Shown in pieces: positions 23,064 through 35,324 of a stretch of 64,000 nt of DNA. The first letter of the stretch is position 1. Every line of letters begins with the position of its first letter. This DNA is from Luidia sarsii (Eukaryota; Echinodermata; Asteroidea; Paxillosida; Luidiidae). The translations under genes and the position numbers were made by a program. The stretch is taken from contig OX465113.1 in assembly GCA_949987565.1 (NCBI GenBank), forward strand, positions 7,686,551-7,750,550, written 5' to 3'. The notes under the pieces were generated by a model that worked only from the letters and a program-made list of their open reading frames with translations, had not been told where the DNA came from and did not search any database.

Positions 23064-25260
23064 GTTGCCTAGTAGTTGATAAGTGCATGAAACTGCATGT
23101 AAAAAAATATATACATACATGTATAACATAAAAGCAAGTTGGTTTCTTAAAGGCTTTTATGGCAGCAATAGCTTTATAACATCATAATCCAAATTATCCA
23201 TTATTGGCTTTCAAATATTCCCCAGTCTTGATCTTACAAATCAGGAATTTCTGAAGAAGAAAAAAATGCACATATTTTTCAAACCATATCCCACTTCTCC
23301 TCATTTTTTTTCAATTCACACTGATTCTTGAACTACATCCTACAACATCACCTCAAATGGTCATGTCAGTCCACCCCATCAAATCATCTCATGGCCCCAA
23401 ATTAAGTTCTGTGGGAAAACAGGGTAAACTAATGTCCCTGTTAAGTAATCGCGACTTCAATGTAAAATTAACAGGCCGGAAGGCATCACGCAAATTTTCT
23501 GCTCAGCCACGGTAACTTCAAAGGTCCGTAAAAAAAGGCCTGTGGGAATAGTCCCGTCATGTAAAACTACCGCTCCAGCTTTCTTTAATACACGTATGTC
23601 ACTGTAATACATTAATCCTTCGGTGACATGCGGAAATTGATGTGTGTTACCCAGACTCAATCCACTGGTTACTCAAACACAGGTGTTTCCATACACTGCT
23701 CACAAACAAGTCTCCTGATACACATACTTCCATTGTGAAAAATGGCAGATATCATTGATTTTATTCGTATTTTATTTTTATAACTAAAATAGATTAACTT
23801 GTTGGTATTGGAGGGAGTTACTTTTATTTTCCTAGGTTGAAAGGCCATTTTGTCGTTTGAGAACTTTCAGTGTGAAGTGGTTTATGCTTTTTACTTTGTA
23901 CTAGTACTTGTACTACTAAAAGTAAAAGTACTAGGCCTACTAAAGTACAAAATAATTAGAAGTACTAGCTAGCAGGGCCTTATACTTTACTACTACTACA
24001 TACATACAGTACCATGTACATGTAGTATAGGTTTTCCCGGCAAATTTCCGCAAAGCATTCACTTTACCACTAGGTGCGATTAAATTTGTTTTTAATAAAA
24101 TGAATGGGCGTTTGAATTTAAAACTCGAATTTAGTTTTGAATTAAGTCACTCGAATTCATTATCGAAGCATTCTTACAATGAATACGGTCATTCAGATTC
24201 AAATAGTCCTGTCGTGCATTCAAATTCATCAAAGGCCTTAAAGCCCCTACACAACAATTGGTAAGATCGAAAAACATATATATATTCACAGATTTACATG
24301 AAACATACAGTTTGAAGATGGTTATAGTAGAAACCTTGCACTGAATTATTTCTGCTTATAATGGTGTATTTTGGGAGAAAAGAGTAAAAGAAATTGTTTA
24401 CATCTCACCGAGATCTTAACTAGTTTTTGGAACATTATGCATTTGCCGGAATGCTGCATTTTCACGATGGTTTTCACGATTTTCTCGAGACTCGGTCGGT
24501 GGATTGAGCTGAAACTTTCACAGGTGTACTATTTCATGCATTTGTTGGATTATACAACGTATGGATGCTATTCTTTGACCTCAACCAATGTTGTGTGGGG
24601 CTTTAGACGATTTGCCTGCATGGCATTCTCTTTCGTGAATAAGCATTCACTTATCCCACATATGTAAATTCAAATTCATTGTTATTGATATGGACTGGGT
24701 GTGTGCATGTGTTGACTCGTATTTGGCTATATGTAAGACCTGTAGTCTTTTTTGAAAATGTATTTCTATGTGTGACATCAGCTTTGTAGGATTACCGCTC
24801 AGTTAACATAAAATAATGCAAAAATAGCGACCAGTGGTCCTTACAGGAAAGTATAACATCTAGATAGTAGATAGGCCTACAAAATTACCCCTTTGTTTTT
24901 TGCCATTTATTGGTTAAAGTTTAAACACAAAGTTAAGAGCGAAAACAAGAAACTCTGCCTACACTTATTTCAAAGGACTGTCCACGAGTGAGTTATTGGC
25001 ATAAAGTGAATGATAAGGCTTAAATCTGAAAGTGTGTATCATGAAGAACAACTTGCTTTCACAAAAAATATACCACAGAATACTCGGTTCACCCACGTAT
25101 CATCTAAACTGAACATATAAAGTGCCAAATAGAGTGACTGAAAATGAAAAAGAAAAGCACGCGCAGACAAAAGACTGTGCACGCATCTGTGGCTTTTAAT
25201 TTGATTGCCTCGATCGTCAAACAACCGGAAAGATACAACTTTTGAAAGGTAGAAGTGTGG
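23064..25260. other. Region upstream of DNAH2, no gene seen
   Basis: This stretch should contain the DNAH2 promoter and 5' UTR. I see no TATA box or CpG island that I would call. A short AGTACTAG-rich tract lies at 23895-24010. Frames here have no recognisable domain. Confidence 0.5.
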
Positions 25261-25465
25261 TCTTGAATATCTTTGAACGAAATAGAATGCCTGAACCGAA
25301 CTTGAATGGTAGAACAGCAATCTTGAATGCAAGAAAACGAAATTGAACGCCTGAACCAAACCTGAATGGTAGAACAACAATCTTGAATGCAAGAAAACGA
25401 AATAGAACGCCTAAACAGAACCTGAATGGTAAAGCAGCAATCTTGAATGCATGAAAATGAAAATT
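25261..25465. repeat. 60-bp tandem repeat, about 3.4 copies
   Basis: The unit begins TCTTGAATGCAAGAAAACGA and repeats at 25261, 25321, 25381 and 25441 with an exact 60-base period and few substitutions. Confidence 0.95.
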
Positions 25466-25503
25466 CTTTTGATGAAATTGGCCGAGAAACCTATAGACTA
25501 GTG

Positions 25504-26025
25504 CTTCTTAGTACGGTAATACTACTAGTACTAGTAGTACTACTACTATTACTACTAAGTAAATAATTACAAGTACTGTGGTACTAGTAAAGTAGTACAG
25601 TGGAACGTCGTACAGTGGAACTCTACTACAGTACTAATACTAGTAGTACTGTACTACTAGTAGTACTAGTACTAGTACTTAATAGTACTACTACTAGCAC
25701 TATTACCATCTGGATTACTATTAGTACTTTTTGTATACAGCTGGTCGAATTCCCCTCCTGGTCGAAAATACCAGTACATACCTACTACGGTAACTAGTAC
25801 AAGTACTAGCTAGTACTAGTAGTAGTACTACTGTAGTACTAGTAGTAGTACTAGTAGTACTAGTAGTAGTAGTACTACTAGTACTACTACTACTAGTACT
25901 ACTACTACTAGAAGTAGTAGTAGTAGTACTTAGTACTGTAAATAATACTTAGTAATCACTAATAATATTACTATTAGTAGTACTAGTAGTAAGTACTAAG
26001 TAGTAGTAGTAGTACTACTAGTAAC
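25504..26025. repeat. TAG/CTA trinucleotide array, left
   Basis: Dense imperfect repeats of TAG, CTA and ACTAGT fill this stretch. A matching array lies at 28196-28380, on the other side of the inverted TIR element pair. Confidence 0.9.
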
Positions 26026-27357
26026 CTCCAGTTACCGGTTTTCGACGATATAAGGACTTTTCTTCAAGCTGACCAATGTGGACGAAAGTATCACACTAAA
26101 AGAGCTCTCAGTCACTTTGTCCACACCACAGACTATTGGAATAATCATAGAGAAGGCTGATCAAGCCTGTCACTTCTGTAACATTACCCGGTTTTGTTGA
26201 TGTTCACGGCGCACCGCGCAGTAAACATCGTGACCTATTTTCGACGGTGGTGTTTACTGTTTAGTAAGGTGTCCCAGTGCAGCCAAACGCAAAATAAAAT
26301 AAATTCTTAAAATAACTCTTAAAATGCTATGTGGCACTGTTAAATTCTTCCCTGTATGTTTTTTTTTCATCTTTCTGGGGTTTTTTTGACAATGCTTCTA
26401 ACACTTCCTCAAAACATTCATAATTTATACTTATTGGTTTGCATTAATTGTGTCCCATTACCCTGAGCCACTTTGAGATGGGGAAGTTGGATTTACTTTT
26501 TATATCACCTATCAACTCCTTTCCCTTCATGCTACCCTCTCCTTTCCCATCCTTTTCCAAATCATCAAAACTGTCCTCATAATAATAAGGAAATAAATTT
26601 AATCACCATAATGAATAATTCAAATTGAGAATAATTTTCTTGAAATGTGAAAAGAGGTTCATTTAACCGAAAGATATCTTTTAACTTTTTTGAATTTGGA
26701 TCTTCAAGTAAACCATACGGTAGGGCGGTATTATGAGTGAAACACGCAGCATTTCTCATCCTTGTTAATTTCCACGTCATACATCGAGGCAGGATGTGAT
26801 TGTTCGGCTTGGTCCAAGCTAATTGTGATTCAGCCATGGAAGCAGATTCTTTTTTCTTTGCCCTTTTGGTGGGGTTGTATTTTTTATTTGGTTGATGTCT
26901 TCTTCTGTGACGTTTAAAAAAACTCAACAATCCTCTTTCTCACTGCTTCTTCAGTTATGACCTTTCCCAGTCACTCAAGAGACACATTTCCTCCTTCTTG
27001 GTACTTTCTCTAGCTGCCCTTCTATTTTTTTTCTAATTTTTTGAAAGCCTATTACTGTATTAGGCCATGTTACTTTATGCCAATTAAATAGTAATAAAAA
27101 TATATATATATATATAAGCGAGACGCCCTTTAGGAGCCTCCATAGTTTTTACGAGCTGCCTCAAGTTGCGTGAAATATTTGTTTTCTACGGATGTTGGGG
27201 TTTATTATGGTACACTCAGATTTTTTTTAGGACCAACAATAAAGAAAACTGGAGCTTCGAAGCAACTGCCAATTTTGTACCTAGGAAAATAGACCCCAAA
27301 AGAGCAACTTTTTGAATCACAAGAGTTTGGCCTACTGGAAGAGTCTTAACTTTAACG
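26024..27357 (-). mobile_element. Unnamed TIR element, copy 1
   Basis: The minus-strand copy ends at 26024-26050 in CCAGTTACCGGTTTTCGACG. Its sequence matches copy 2 (27380-28188) in inverted orientation and copy 3 (54977-56436) in full. Its other terminus is missing: similarity stops at about 27357. It contains a short frame (26577-26930). Subterminal TTTTCGAC motifs recur. I do not recognise the family. Confidence 0.7.
26577..26930 (-). CDS. Short frame in the unnamed TIR element
   Basis: A 117-codon frame with a very basic start (HRRRHQPNKKYNPTKRAKKK) and a moderately hydrophobic C terminus. Copy 3 of the element has a homologous but frame-broken stretch at about 55520-55829, so the sequence is inherited with the element. 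I recognise no domain; it could be a fragment of a transposase or chance coding. No promoter or intron evidence. Confidence 0.3.
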   Translation of the reverse strand: MLSFFKRHRRRHQPNKKYNPTKRAKKKESASMAESQLAWTKPNNHILPRCMTWKLTRMRNAACFTHNTALPYGLLEDPNSKKLKDIFRLNEPLFTFQENYSQFELFIMVIKFISLLL

Positions 27358-27379
27358 ATACTAGTATCGTGGGAACCCC

Positions 27380-28188
27380 CGTTTTCGACGGTACACGTTT
27401 TCGATGCTTGGCCTTCTAACTCACATATTGCACGATGAAAACAACTCAGTATAACGATCTCAGACTTCGTATCTTCTGGTTTGTTTCCTGCTCTTGTCCG
27501 TCACCAAAAATGGGGAAAGTTAAGACTCTTCTGGTAGGACAAACTCGTGTGATTCAAAAAGTTGCTCTTTTGGGGTCTATTTTCCTAGGTACAAAATTGG
27601 CAGTTGCTTCGAAGCTCCAATTTTCTTTATTGTTGGTCCTAAAAAAAATCTGAGTGTACCATAATAAACCCCAACATCCGTAGAAAACAAATATTTCACT
27701 ATCGAGGCTCCTAAAGGGCGTCTCGCTTATATAGTTGTTTTTATTTTTTTATTATTATGTAATTGGCATACAAAAGTAACATGGCCTAATAGTAATACTA
27801 ATACAGTAATAGGCTTTCAAAAAATTAGAAAAAAATTAAAGGGCAGCAAGAGAAAGTACCAAGGAGGAAATGTGTCTCTTGAGTGACATTGGGAAAGGTC
27901 ATAACTGTTTGGCTGCACTGGGACACCTTACTAAACACCACCGACGAAAATAGGTGAAATAGGTGACGATGCTTACTACGCGGTGCGCCGCGGACGTCAA
28001 CAAAACCGGGTAATCTTACGGAAGTCACAGGCTTGAACAACCTTCTCTATGATTATTCTAATAGTAATAGTCTGTGGTGTGGAGAAAGTAACTGAGACCT
28101 CTTTTAGTGTGATACTTTCGTCCAAATTGTTCAGTTTGAAGAAAAGTCCTTATAAAGTTATATATAGTCGAAAACCGGTTACTGGAGG
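27380..28188 (+). mobile_element. Unnamed TIR element, copy 2 (internally deleted)
   Basis: Starts GTTTTCGACGGTACACGTTTTCGA and ends GTCGAAAACCGGTTACTGG. It shares copy 1 in opposite orientation but lacks the middle part that carries the short frame. The two copies are separated by about 22 bases containing the palindrome CGATACTAGTATCG. Confidence 0.75.
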
Positions 28189-28195
28189 ATACTAT

Positions 28196-28380
28196 AGACT
28201 ATAGTAGTACCAAAGATACTCCTCTCTAGTATCTTTGGTACAATGGTACTAATTGGTAGTACTAGTAGTAGTACTAGTACTAGTAGTACTTAGTACTTAG
28301 TAGTTTTACTTTAGTTTTAGTAGCATCATACTACTTTATTACTTAGTACTGAGTACTAGTACAAGTAGTAGTACTACGCA
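28196..28380. repeat. TAG/CTA trinucleotide array, right
   Basis: Same composition as 25504-26025 and directly beyond the outer end of copy 2. Confidence 0.85.
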
Positions 28381-28399
28381 CTACACTCAACACTACAGT

Positions 28400-29140
28400 A
28401 CTTCTGCTGTAATTGTAAACGTCTTATTCTTATTTAATCTTAATCAAATTTTTTCACCGAAACCTTTACTAGCCTCCACATTTTAGTCCAGATCACGAGT
28501 CCGAAAAATTTAGAAAGATGACATACAGCATTTTAGTTTGATAATCAATTGCAATGTAGTTTAAAACAAATAAAAGAACTCGCACAATTTTGTGGTCTAC
28601 GTACCGTTTCGCGTTCGGTCAAAACCGATTTGCAATGTGGACATCGACAGCAGCGCGTCATGAGCGTAGCTAGGCAATGGTTTGTTTTTGGTTAGTCTCT
28701 CCTCGGGCATGAATCTACGGAGTCTCGAAATGCCATAAAATTAATAAGGTCGCCATTTCAACAGGTGTTTATACGGGTTCTGACAAATTCGACCACTATG
28801 AAAATATCCCAAAGACTACCTACAATACCGCTGACCGCAACGGAAGCCTTGAGCCAGGACGTATGTCGGTGAAGGGTCCAGGGCACATGAGGGTTCGTTT
28901 GGGGGTTCTAATCTGATTCTGGTACCTGAATAATTGCAAAATGGAGACAATTTCACTATAATTATGGTAATATGTTATGGCATTCCTCCATTATGATGCA
29001 TGCTTTTATGTAATGTCTTGATTTTTGTTTTAAGCGAGACATTATAATTTCAACACAATTAGCGGCGTACATATTCCCGCAACATCGGCCAGATTTAGTC
29101 TCCTATATAGCTCTTCGTGTTTTAAACAGGATTTTTAAGA
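28400..29140. other. No gene seen
   Basis: Moderately AT-rich sequence with no domain-bearing frame or repeat I recognise. Confidence 0.5.
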
Positions 29141-29142
29141 GG

Positions 29143-29310
29143 GCCTGACGTTTCGATCCTGGGACCTTTCTCAAAGGACAACAAAATAGGAAGGGGAACA
29201 AAAGGGACACTCAATGGAGAAATGGGGGGGGGGGGGGGTAACACAAACTGAAGGATTAGGTAAAAAGGAATGGCGATTCCCCTGATCGTGGATGTTGAGG
29301 CCATGATTGC
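29143..29310 (-). mobile_element. 3' end of a Penelope-like element
   Basis: Complement of a Penelope 3' region: terminal motif at 29143-29178 (GCCTGACGTTTCGATCC..CTTTCTCAAAGG), then a purine-rich spacer with a run of 12 G (29226-29238), then the end of a coding region (complement reads INPQSWPQHPR). Confidence 0.6.
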
Positions 29311-29458
29311 GGGTTGATTGTCGGAAAAACATAGGCCTATAATTATAATGCACATTTCCTCGGGTGTAGCGGTCTGAGATGGGCGGCGTGCTGAGCTGGG
29401 CGGGCTACCATGAAATTTATGGGCAAATATACGTCATACGCGCAGTACATACTCAAGT

Positions 29459-29506
29459 AACCCCTTTTACCAATTGAATGGTAAAAAGGTTTTATACTCA
29501 GCGAAG
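29459..29506. repeat. Hairpin repeat, copy A
   Basis: CCTTTTACCA..TGGTAAAAAGG hairpin followed by TTTTATACTCAGCGAA, the inverted counterpart of 40562-40611. It lies just before the presumed gypsy 1 LTR. Confidence 0.7.
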
Positions 29507-29517
29507 AGCTATTTAAT

Positions 29518-30255
29518 TTGTAGAACCCCTCTGTAGTATATCCCTCCAGAGTGAGAAAATGTACACCCCCATATTATTTTGGTATTGGCCCAGACAGGGG
29601 AGAGTGTGTGGGTTGAATGGGCACAGTCACTTTCGCATTGTTAAGCAAAGCGACTGTGTGCATTCAGACCATCTCCAGTACAGTGAACCCAACGTTCTTA
29701 ATAATTACAATACACTCAGTTTTACAACATTGGGAGGGCGACCGACAGGCACACCAACCCTTTATTCCTTGTTTCTCAATTAAATGACAATTCTTACAAA
29801 AATAGACGTGTAGTGCATGATAGTGCTCCATCTATTTTTAGCTATGCCTATTATACATCTTTTAACTTGATTAGTTATAACTTAAAATGATAATAATAGC
29901 ATTGTGATCAGTCGTTCAGACTCCATCTTAATATTAATGTATCTCAATCAGTGCATCGATCTTCCTCATCAACTTCATTCATATTATTTGTAGGATGGAA
30001 AAACCCAGTGGGAAAAGCCTTGCAAATAATAAAATGAGTTGGAGAAATTGATGTCAGGGGTTTGCCTGTCGGAACGCAGATGGCGCATTCTTGCCACACC
30101 CTTCCTTATATACCCATGCAGACTCTTAACTCACTGTACGCCTCCGCTCTGCGGAGTTATATTCCACACTTAAGAATTTAATTTCGTTCTCATTCACTGC
30201 CTCGCTCAACCGAACGAAATTACATTTACCCGAACTAGATGGTTAGAGGGTAACA
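29518..30255 (+). mobile_element. Probable 5' LTR of Ty3/gypsy element 1
   Basis: From TGTAGAACCCC to GGGTAACA, directly before a TGGCGACCCTGCCAGG stretch that fits a primer-binding site and before the gag region. A TATATA lies at 30113-30118. No second LTR exists in the window for comparison, so the boundaries are inferred. Confidence 0.4.
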
Positions 30256-30507
30256 AATCTGGCGACCCTGCCAGGACCACAAAAATCTTTATGTGGCTGA
30301 CCAGACACCAGAACATCCCTGATTCGCAGATGATGGCCTACTAAATGCGACTGGCAGTACAACACTGGCTGCGGGTAATCCTTCAGGCCCACTATCGAGA
30401 GGGAAACACGATCGACCGAGTTATCTCTCGTCCGCATCGCAGGGGAACACAGAGTCTGCGCATGACTACTCGGTGAGGACTCTATATCTCCGCCAGAAGA
30501 TCCTCAT

Positions 30508-31050
30508 GGCAGCCAAGATGGAGTAAATTATCAAGTATGACCCAGCGCTGGTGCAGAACATGTTTCTGCACTCCTTCTACACTGGGTTGAGGAATGACAA
30601 TTCATCCGGAATGAGGTCAAGCCGCTACTGGTGGACCCAGGCACCACAGATGAAGCCCTCTTTCGGCAACTCAAGATCGCCGAAGGCAGGGAGATCATGT
30701 GCCTGGCCAAGCAGAAGAAGGCCAAACCTGCAGCAAAGGTTCAAGAAGTCAGTGCCTCTGAAAACCAGCAGCGTGATCTGATGAAGCAGCTTCAACAGAT
30801 CCAGGCTGACTTAGCTGCCCTCAAGACCTCCACTTTACGACAGGCTGACAACCCCAAGGCCGAAGAAAGCACCGCCAGGAACCAGCCTCATGAATGGGGT
30901 TGCCAGGGATGTCGCCAAGCTGGGAAAGGCAGAGATTGCAATCACTGTTTCACCTGTGGCAGCTCTGAGCACTACCACCGGGGCTGCAAGAAGCGCCGCC
31001 AACCCAAGCCATCGGGAAACGAGAGCAGGGCGAGCGGCGGGGATGCGTAA
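30508..31050 (+). pseudogene. Gypsy element 1 gag
   Basis: Begins MAAKME and hits TAA at once, resumes YDPALVQNMFLHSFYTGLR, then shifts frame near 30600 into DEALFRQLKIAEGREIM. Near the C terminus is a zinc region, first CQGC..C..C and then the CCHC knuckle CFTCGSSEHYHRGC (about 30945-30990), followed by a basic tail. It is the nucleocapsid-type RNA-binding protein of the element, broken by at least one stop and one frameshift. Confidence 0.8.
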
Positions 31051-31224
31051 CTGCCCTGATGACATCCCAACAGTCCCCAACAGCACCAACAGCCCTTAGA
31101 CCCCAAGGGGCTGAACCCCATCTCCCAGCATCAGCACCCAAAGATGTACCACAAAGTGTATAGCCCACATGAAGATGGCAGCAAGATCCACCAGGCAGAA
31201 CAGCAGGCAGAACAGCAGATTGCC

Positions 31225-32639
31225 AAGCTGGTTGGTCCGAGGTGCATTATACACCCTCGGAGGAAAGGCAAGCAAAGCTCTATGGGACACCGGAGCCCAA
31301 GTTTCCCCCGTTTCCTCCTCCTGGATCAGCAAGAATATGCCAACAGCTGCTATTCGCCTAGTGACTGACCTGCTTGACACCAGCACATGCACTGATGGTG
31401 ACAACGGCCAATAAAGCACCACTACCATAATTATGATGGCTACATTGAGATGGAGTTTAAGCTCCCAACGGGACCTGACAAGCCCTTGATGATTCCAGTC
31501 TTGGTGACCAGCGAGTCTATCACCATGCCAATCATAGGAACCAACTTGTTCAAGCAGTTTGCACAGGATACAGAGCTGTCTGCAAAGTCACTCCTCGCAG
31601 CCATGGAGGACACGTTCTCTGCCACCGGCAAGCAGAATGTGCAGGCACCGGTGAACCTGTTGCAGAAACCACCGGCATCAAAACTTTGCACAGGCAAGGA
31701 AGATGTCACGATTAAGAAGGGTTCATGTGCCAATGTTCAGTGCTTCATACACGCAGGTGCATCTGAACCAATGACAGTGATGTTTGAGGCGGACGTGGAG
31801 CCCCAGTTGCCCATAGGCCTTGATGTGGGGGATGCGATCCTGACCATCCCGAAGGGAAGTTCTTGCCGTATCAACATCATTGTTTCCAATCCCACCGGTC
31901 ATTACATCACCATTGGGAGGAAGACTTGCCTTGGCTCATTACAGATCATCAAGTCCATACTGCCAAGGGAAACTCAAGCTGAGACATGTAAGCAACAAGG
32001 GGGCTCTGTGGTCAGTGTTGCCCATCTCAATACTGACGATGCTGAGAGCTGGGATCCTCCTATCCACCTTGACCATCTTCCAGATGAGCAACGGAGGATA
32101 GCAGTAAAGATGCTTTGAGAGGAGTCCAGAGCCTTTGCCCGTGATGAAAAAGACATGGGGAGCATCAAACACCTCCAGATGGATATCAAGCTGAACGACA
32201 CCACCCCTGTGCAGCGGACCTACCAATCCATTCCTCGTCCACTGTACCGGGAAGTGAAGGATTACCTTGCCGATCTCCTGAACCGGGGATGGATCCAGAA
32301 ATCGTCTTCTGAGTATTCATCGCCAGTAGTCTGCGTCAGAAAGAAAGATTGGTCCCTGAGACTCTGCGTGGACTACCGACAGCTTAATATGAAGACGATT
32401 ACTTATCGTCAACCCATTCCACGCATTCAAGATATGCTTGACAGCTTGGGAGGCAACCAGTGGTTCTCCACGCTGGATCAAGGCAAGGCATACCATCAGG
32501 GATTCGTGGCAGAAGAGAGCCGCCATTTGACAGCCTTCGTGACTCCCTGGGGTCTGCATGACTGGCTACGAATCCCATTCGGCCTCAATAATACCCCAGC
32601 TGTCTACCAACAATACATGGAGTCCTGCCTTGATGACCT
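31225..32639 (+). pseudogene. Gypsy element 1 protease and first half of RT
   Basis: A retropepsin active site reads ALWDTGAQVS (about 31276-31305). The frame then shifts into IIGTNLFKQF and continues to a TGA at 32116-32118, after which the same frame carries RT: VYLADLLNRG-like finger region, SSPVVCVRKKD, LCVDYRQLN and PFGLNNTPAVYQQYMESCL. The RT is cut at 32639 by the LINE; its catalytic YLDD box lies 9.8 kb away at about 42439. One stop, one frameshift and the insertion make it inactive. Confidence 0.88.
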
Positions 32640-33127
32640 TTAGGATTAGTCGACGCGCCACGCACAACAGGCAGCTCCTTCTCCTACCAAATCGAGCTTA
32701 TCAAGCTTATCGAGGGAGTAAATTCCCCCGAGGTTTATGCAGACCATTGTTCCAAGCACTGGTGTCAACTCTGGACATTCTGGGTGGATTCCTTCATCCT
32801 GTTTCCTGAATTTCGGGACTTTCGGGATAAGTCAAGCCATGAACCAGTGTGCTGTAACCAGTGTGCTGTAACCATAATGTACAGCAGGACCTTCTTGCTC
32901 AGCCTTTCACGCACTCTGCACAAGTTGAATAGCCAAGCACAAAACGACATAGCTATGCTTGGTCTGTGCAAACAAAGGACAAGACGGGGAACAAGGGCAG
33001 GAAAAAGCGCTAGAAGGTCCAAGATTGAAAACCATGTGTGTGGAAACTATGCTAAATCTGCTATACACCGACGGACCCGGAGCCTGCCAGCTCGGGCCGT
33101 GAGGCACCAACACCTGCCCCCGCATCT

Positions 33128-34195
33128 GTGACCATTGGAACATTCAATGCCCGAACTCTCACGAAAGACCACCGTCTGTATGAACTTACCAAGCTTTGTA
33201 AAACTCAAAACTATGACATCATTGGGATCCAGGAACATCGCAGGGTCCTGCACTCACCTACTACGTGCCTCGATATAGGAGATGGCTGGAAAGCACGCCT
33301 GGCAACTGCCCGGCCTGGGGGCCACGGAGGCAGAGGCTTTCTGGTCAACAATACATTGCTAAACATGGAACCGTTGCATCATCGAATAATTTCAATGACC
33401 GCCCAACTTCATGATAAAAGGCTACACCTAAACTGCCATATGCCAACCGCTTGTGCTGCTGATATCACCGACACCAACGATTGTATTGACATTGTTGGAC
33501 AGTACCTGGCCTCAAAACCTAGCCGCGACATAACAGCATTCGTCGGCGACCTCAACGCTGATCTTCCTCCCGACGGCTTGACTGTGAAAAATAGCTATCT
33601 ACACCACGCTCGTGTCCATCAATCGACACCTCACACTGAGGCCATATCCGACTTTGTTGTTAGCAGTGATCTTGTGGCATGTAACGGTTTCATGCGACAA
33701 CGTCGTGCCCATCTTCCAACCTTCTATGGGCCTCGGAAGCGCAAATGCCGTCTAGACTGCATATTTGTTAACAAGAAATGGACACGACTTATACATAAAG
33801 TGCGCAACATCAGGCCACACTCCGATCACACACTTGTAACCTGCACAATCAGTCTTCGACTTTGGAGACCGACGAAACATGCCCGGAAAGAACGTCCACC
33901 ACTATGGTCAGCTTTGAGAAAGCCTGCCATACAACATCGTTTTATCAATGAAACGTTACGAAAGCGTGACCAAAGGCCAGGATACGCGGCATATGTTGAA
34001 TCGGTTAGACACGCTGCAGCCAAAGTTCTACCCAAGTGTCGCCATATACCAAAGGTCTGCCTATGGGACACACCCGGAAGTAGAGCAAGCCAGACACCAA
34101 CTCAATGTTGCATACCGAGCAAACCCGAACTCAAACCACAGCCAGATAGAGTCAAACCTCGAAAACACATGCGACGAAGGAATGAGCTTATAACC
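33128..34195 (+). pseudogene. LINE endonuclease (EEP/AP-endonuclease fold)
   Basis: The frame reads GTFNARTL, then IIGIQEHRR (catalytic Glu), GDLNADLP (catalytic Asp/Asn) and the C-terminal RLDCIFV and HSDHTLV (catalytic Asp-His). Together these are the complete active-site set of the exonuclease-endonuclease-phosphatase family that nicks target DNA for LINE insertion. Upstream, the frame continues through an Ala-Pro stretch without a clear ATG. A frameshift lies near 33950, after which QARHQLNVAYRANP continues in another frame. Confidence 0.85.
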
Positions 34196-34342
34196 CAATT
34201 ATACTCATACTCAAATAAAAGACAAGGGAGGCCATTTATTGTGTTTATGCCACAGCCAAAAGAAGTGATTTATTCCGGATACCAGATAGGGCAAATCCGG
34301 TTGAATTGTTGGTTGAATTGTTAATTGTTTTGTCTGTTAGTA

Positions 34343-35324
34343 ATGGGCATCCTAGTGCCCTACAGGGAATGGGCATCCCAGTGCCCTACAGGGAATGGGC
34401 ATCCCAGTGCCCTACAGGGAATGGACATCCCAGTGCCCTACAGGGAATGGGCATCCCAGTGCCCTACAGGGAATGGACATCCCAGTGCCCTACAGGGAAT
34501 GGACATCCCAGTGCCCTACCATGAATGGGCATCCCAGTGCCCTACCATGAATGGGCATCCCAGTGCCCTACAGGGAATGGACATCCCAGTGCCCTACAGG
34601 GAATGGACATCCCAGTGCCCTACCATGAATGGGCATCCCAGTGCCCTACCATGAATGGGCATCCCAGTGCCCTACAGGGAATGGGCATCCCAGTGCCCTA
34701 CAGGGAATGGGCATCCCAGTGCCCTACAGGGAATGGGCATCCCAGTGCCCTACAGGGAATGGGCATCCCAGTGCCCTACAGGGAATGGACATCCCAGTGC
34801 CCTACAGGGAATGGACATCCCAGTGCCCTACCATGAATGGGCATCCCAGTGCCCTACCAGGAATGGGCATCCCAGTGCCCTACAGGGAATGGACATCCCA
34901 GTGCCCTACAGGGAATGGACATCCCAGTGCCCTACAGGGAATGGGCATCCCAGTGCCCTACAGGGAATGGACATCCCAGTGCCCTACCATGAATGGGCAT
35001 CCCAGTGCCCTACCAGGAATGGGCATCCCAGTGCCCTACCAGGAATGGGCATCCCAGTGCCCTACAGGGAATGGACATCCCAGTGCCCTACCAGGAATGG
35101 GCATCCCAGTGCCCTACCAGGAATGGGCATCCCAGTGCCCTACCAGGAATGGGCATCCCAGTGCCCTACCAGGAATGGGCATCCCAGTGCCCTACCAGGA
35201 ATGGGCATCCCAGTGCCCTACCATGAATGGGCATCCCAGTGCCCTACCATGAATGGGCATCCCAGTGCCCTACCAGGAATGGGCATCCCAGTGCCCTACC
35301 ATGAATGGGCATCCCAGTGCCCTA
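34343..35324. repeat. 26-bp minisatellite, about 38 copies
   Basis: The unit is GGGCATCCCAGTGCCCTACAGGGAAT, with alternatives ACCATGAAT and ACCAGGAAT in the second half and GGACAT in the first. Each unit contains a self-complementary GGGCA..TGCCC. Frames reading VPYREWASQCPTGNGHPSAL in all three phases are a consequence of the repeat, not genes. One further degenerate unit pair lies at 35455-35500. Confidence 0.97.

Noticed and set aside
24371..24667. 98-codon plus-strand frame near DNAH2
   Set aside because: No domain, unusual composition rich in hydrophobic and Cys residues, no splice or promoter support.
29360..29400. GGTCTGAG..GGGCGG..GTGCTGAG tract similar to 48345-48400
   Set aside because: The similarity is short and low in complexity; I could not define an element from it.
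34343..35324. CRISPR array
   Set aside because: Units are contiguous, without unique spacers, in a eukaryotic context. It is a minisatellite.
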